Origin: Bacteroidetes bacterium GWF2_49_14
GTDB lineage: Bacteria > Bacteroidota > Bacteroidia > Bacteroidales > UBA12481
Assembly (NCBI GenBank): GCA_001769295.1
Contig: MEOR01000038.1
Location: forward strand, 3,048-36,755
Reading direction: 5' to 3'
Length of the DNA stretch: 33,708 bases
A program made the translations under genes and the position numbers. The notes beneath the pieces are model-generated. The model was not told the DNA's origin and did not search any database. It worked only from the letters and a program-made list of their open reading frames with translations. Of the stretch, positions 31,855-33,708 are shown one piece after another. Every line of letters starts with the position of its first letter. Positions within the stretch are counted from its first letter, which is position 1.

Positions 31855-33075
31855 ATGGAGTATTTTATTCATACCCTTAAAAATGGCATCCGCGTGGTCC
31901 ACATGCCGTCAGAAAGCGAAGTGGCCTATTGTGGTCTGCTGATCAATACGGGTTCAAGGGATGAAACTGAACGCGAGAACGGTATCGCTCATTTCATTGA
32001 ACACGTGATCTTTAAGGGCACCACCCGCCGGAAAGCCTATCATATCCTGAGCCGGCTCGATGATGTGGGCGGCGAGATCAACGCATACACCACCAAGGAG
32101 GAGACCGCCTATCATGCCGGATTCCTTTGCCAGCATTACGACCGGGCGATTGAACTGATAGCCGATATCGTGTTCAACTCCACCTTCCCGGCCGTGGAAC
32201 TCGACAAGGAGCGCGAGGTGATCATCGATGAGATCAATTCGTTCAAGGACAACCCATCGGACCTGATCTATGACGACTTTGAGGAGCTGATCTTCGGGGC
32301 GCATCCGATCGCTCACAATATCCTGGGAACGGCTGAAACGCTGAACACTTTCGACAAAAAGGCGATCCAGCACTTCATGGCCCGCACCTACGATACCGAC
32401 CAGATGATCTTCTGCTCGGTCGGCCGCATCTCCCTCGCCCGCCTGATCCATCTCGCTGAAAAATACTTCGGCGAAGTCGACGCTCGTCCCCGCACATTCA
32501 CCCGAGTCCCGTTCAGTGCATATCAACCGGCAACCGGCAACCGGCAACTGGCAACCTACCAGTCCCACTGTATAATAGGAAACCTGGCCTACAGCGCCAT
32601 GGACAACAGGCGGATGAACCTTATCCTTCTGAACAATATCCTCGGCGGCCAGGGCCTGAATAGCCGGCTTAACCTGTCGCTCCGCGAGAAGCACGGTTAC
32701 GCCTACAATGTGGAGTCTACCTTTACACCCTATATTGACACCGGGGTCCTGACTATCTATTTCGGCACCGACCCTGAAAAGCTGAACAAAAGCATCGCAC
32801 TGGTTCACAAGGAGTTCGACAGGCTCAGAACTCAAAAGCTCGGCACATTGCAACTGCATCGGGCTAAAAACCAGATCATCGGCCAGATTGCCATGTCGGC
32901 CGACAACAAGGAAAACCTCCTCTTCACCCTCGCCAAATCGGTGATGCTCTTCAATAAATTCGATTCCCTTGAAACGGTGACCCGCCGGATCCAGTCGATC
33001 ACCACAGAACAACTGCAGGAGACGGCCAACGAAGTTCTCGCCCCCGACCAGTTGTCCATGCTGATATTCCAATGA
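31855..33075 (+). CDS. M16 family zinc peptidase (processing-protease-like)
   Basis: A 406-residue M16 peptidase with the inverted zinc motif HFIEH at 46-50 (His46, Glu49, His50) and the distal ligand Glu in DKEREVIIDEINSF about 70 residues later, so it should be catalytically active. The C-terminal half has the typical NNILGGQGLNSRLNLSLREKHGYAYNV. No signal peptide is seen. A DNA array of four CAACCGG/CAACTGG units (32524-32556) lies within the frame and encodes a PATGNRQLAT segment in the linker between the two half-domains. Its stop overlaps the following methyltransferase start (ATGA). The substrate is unknown; Bacteroidota M16 proteins commonly process peptides. Confidence 0.94.
   Translation: MEYFIHTLKNGIRVVHMPSESEVAYCGLLINTGSRDETERENGIAHFIEHVIFKGTTRRKAYHILSRLDDVGGEINAYTTKEETAYHAGFLCQHYDRAIELIADIVFNSTFPAVELDKEREVIIDEINSFKDNPSDLIYDDFEELIFGAHPIAHNILGTAETLNTFDKKAIQHFMARTYDTDQMIFCSVGRISLARLIHLAEKYFGEVDARPRTFTRVPFSAYQPATGNRQLATYQSHCIIGNLAYSAMDNRRMNLILLNNILGGQGLNSRLNLSLREKHGYAYNVESTFTPYIDTGVLTIYFGTDPEKLNKSIALVHKEFDRLRTQKLGTLQLHRAKNQIIGQIAMSADNKENLLFTLAKSVMLFNKFDSLETVTRRIQSITTEQLQETANEVLAPDQLSMLIFQ
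32524..32556. repeat. In-frame period-7 array (CAACCGG)n inside the M16 gene
   Basis: Three CAACCGG and one CAACTGG plus a partial unit. The seven-base period cycles through all frames, giving a seven-residue protein period. The unit is close to the intergenic arrays at 135-158 and 7770-7800. Confidence 0.85.
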
Positions 33076-33708
33076 GCGACCATTTCAAGCATAAGGGCAT
33101 CTCGCATCCCGACCTCGACCGCTACCTCACGGAGCACACCAGCCCAGAACCTGTGCTGCTTAAAAAACTATTCAGGGAAACGCATGTGAAGATCCACCAT
33201 CCGCGCCGGACCTCAGATCACCTCACGGGAAAGCTTCTGGAGATGATCTGCCTCATGCTCAAACCCATGCGGGTGCTGGAGATCGGAACCTTTACCGGTT
33301 ACGGTGCACTGGTGATGGCCGCCGCGCTTCCCGAAGGCGGGGAGCTGCATACCATTGAAGTGAATGATGAGATGGAGCCGTTTATCCGGAAATGGATCGA
33401 TGAATCGGGCCTGAACAACCGCATCATCCTCCACATCGGCGATGCCCTCAGCATCATGCCCGGATTTGAATTTCCCTTTGACCTGATATTTATTGACGGC
33501 GACAAGGACCAGTACGTGGAGTATTACGAGGCCGCCATGCTGAAAAGCCATCCAGGCACTTTCATTATTGCCGATAATACCCTCTGGAGCGGCAAGGTCC
33601 TGCAAAAAGAGATCCCCGAAGGCGACCATTTCACCCGTGGCGTGATGCGGTTCAACGATCATGTGCAGGCAGACGGGCGGGTGGAAAACCTGTTGCTGCC
33701 GGTGTTTG
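33072..33708 (+). CDS. O-methyltransferase (CCoAOMT-like), truncated by the window end
   Basis: This frame is missing from the ORF track because it has no stop in the window. The ATG at 33072 overlaps the M16 stop (ATGA). At least 212 residues are encoded, starting MSDHFKHKGI. The SAM-binding motif is VLEIGTFTGYGALVMAAALPEGG, with the acidic ribose ligand in LHTIEVNDE and the metal-site-like IFIDGDKDQYVEYYE and IADNTLWSGKV of cation-dependent O-methyltransferases. It is probably nearly complete, since family members are about 210-220 residues. The likely substrate is a catechol-type compound or related small molecule; it cannot be named from sequence. The minus-strand ORF at 33213-33662 is its shadow. 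Confidence 0.9.
   Translation, partial: MSDHFKHKGISHPDLDRYLTEHTSPEPVLLKKLFRETHVKIHHPRRTSDHLTGKLLEMICLMLKPMRVLEIGTFTGYGALVMAAALPEGGELHTIEVNDEMEPFIRKWIDESGLNNRIILHIGDALSIMPGFEFPFDLIFIDGDKDQYVEYYEAAMLKSHPGTFIIADNTLWSGKVLQKEIPEGDHFTRGVMRFNDHVQADGRVENLLLPVF

Noticed and set aside
31954-33072. 372-residue minus-strand ORF
   Set aside because: It is a shadow of the M16 peptidase, which carries the HFIEH motif and a good promoter.
33213-33662. 149-residue minus-strand ORF
   Set aside because: It lies opposite the O-methyltransferase frame, which has clear SAM-binding motifs but was absent from the track because it runs off the window.

Overview
The window reads as a chromosomal segment from a member of the Bacteroidota, probably near Bacteroidales/Marinilabiliales and possibly from an uncultured lineage. 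The evidence is a type III glutamine synthetase, a DUF3109 protein, the Bacteroidota form of PurM, a PorE-like OmpA protein, two proteins with C-terminal type IX secretion (T9SS) sorting domains, and promoters resembling the Bacteroidota TTTG-N19/20-TAnnTTTG consensus. No phage, plasmid, CRISPR or transposase gene is visible.

Layout. Positions 162-5458 (minus) hold porE-like, purM, prfA and pyrF, several overlapping by 1-4 bases. glnN follows (5575-7764, minus). Positions 8068-14836 (minus) hold a seven-gene run: M28 peptidase, two exported unknowns, gpmI, a DUF3109 protein, an exported barrel-like protein and an M20 dipeptidase. The run ends in a clear terminator at about 7961-7989. A divergent butyrate-kinase-like gene (14933-16030, plus) faces a five-gene acyl-CoA operon (16319-24230, minus). 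That operon encodes enoyl-CoA hydratase, 3-hydroxyacyl-CoA dehydrogenase, an SCP2-type thiolase, acyl-CoA dehydrogenase and the fused mutase IcmF. A papain-like T9SS cargo protease (24314-26773, minus) is divergent from a DUF4143 ATPase (26958-28142, plus). Next come a translationally coupled pair (an exported unknown and a membrane-anchored LuxR regulator), another T9SS cargo protein, tRNA-Phe (minus), an M16 peptidase and a truncated O-methyltransferase.

How the genes work together. The acyl-CoA operon could interconvert isobutyryl-CoA and butyryl-CoA (IcmF) and link butyryl-CoA to acetyl-CoA through a full beta-oxidation spiral. This is a plausible route between valine-derived isobutyrate and butyrate or acetyl-CoA. 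The neighbouring butyrate kinase homologue could make or use butyryl phosphate, but it has lost its signature phosphate-binding motif and the usual active-site His, so it may be a pseudo-kinase or have a changed function.

The intergenic DNA is unusually structured. It contains a REPIN-like 27-bp inverted repeat, a 132-bp composite inverted repeat, period-7 and period-8 arrays that abut or contain stop codons (one period-7 array lies inside the M16 reading frame), three polypyrimidine spacers, and a tandem GC-hairpin repeat. The best candidates for undescribed biology are the divergent Buk next to the IcmF operon, the exported-protein/LuxR pair, the palindrome-controlled ATPase, and this repeat system.
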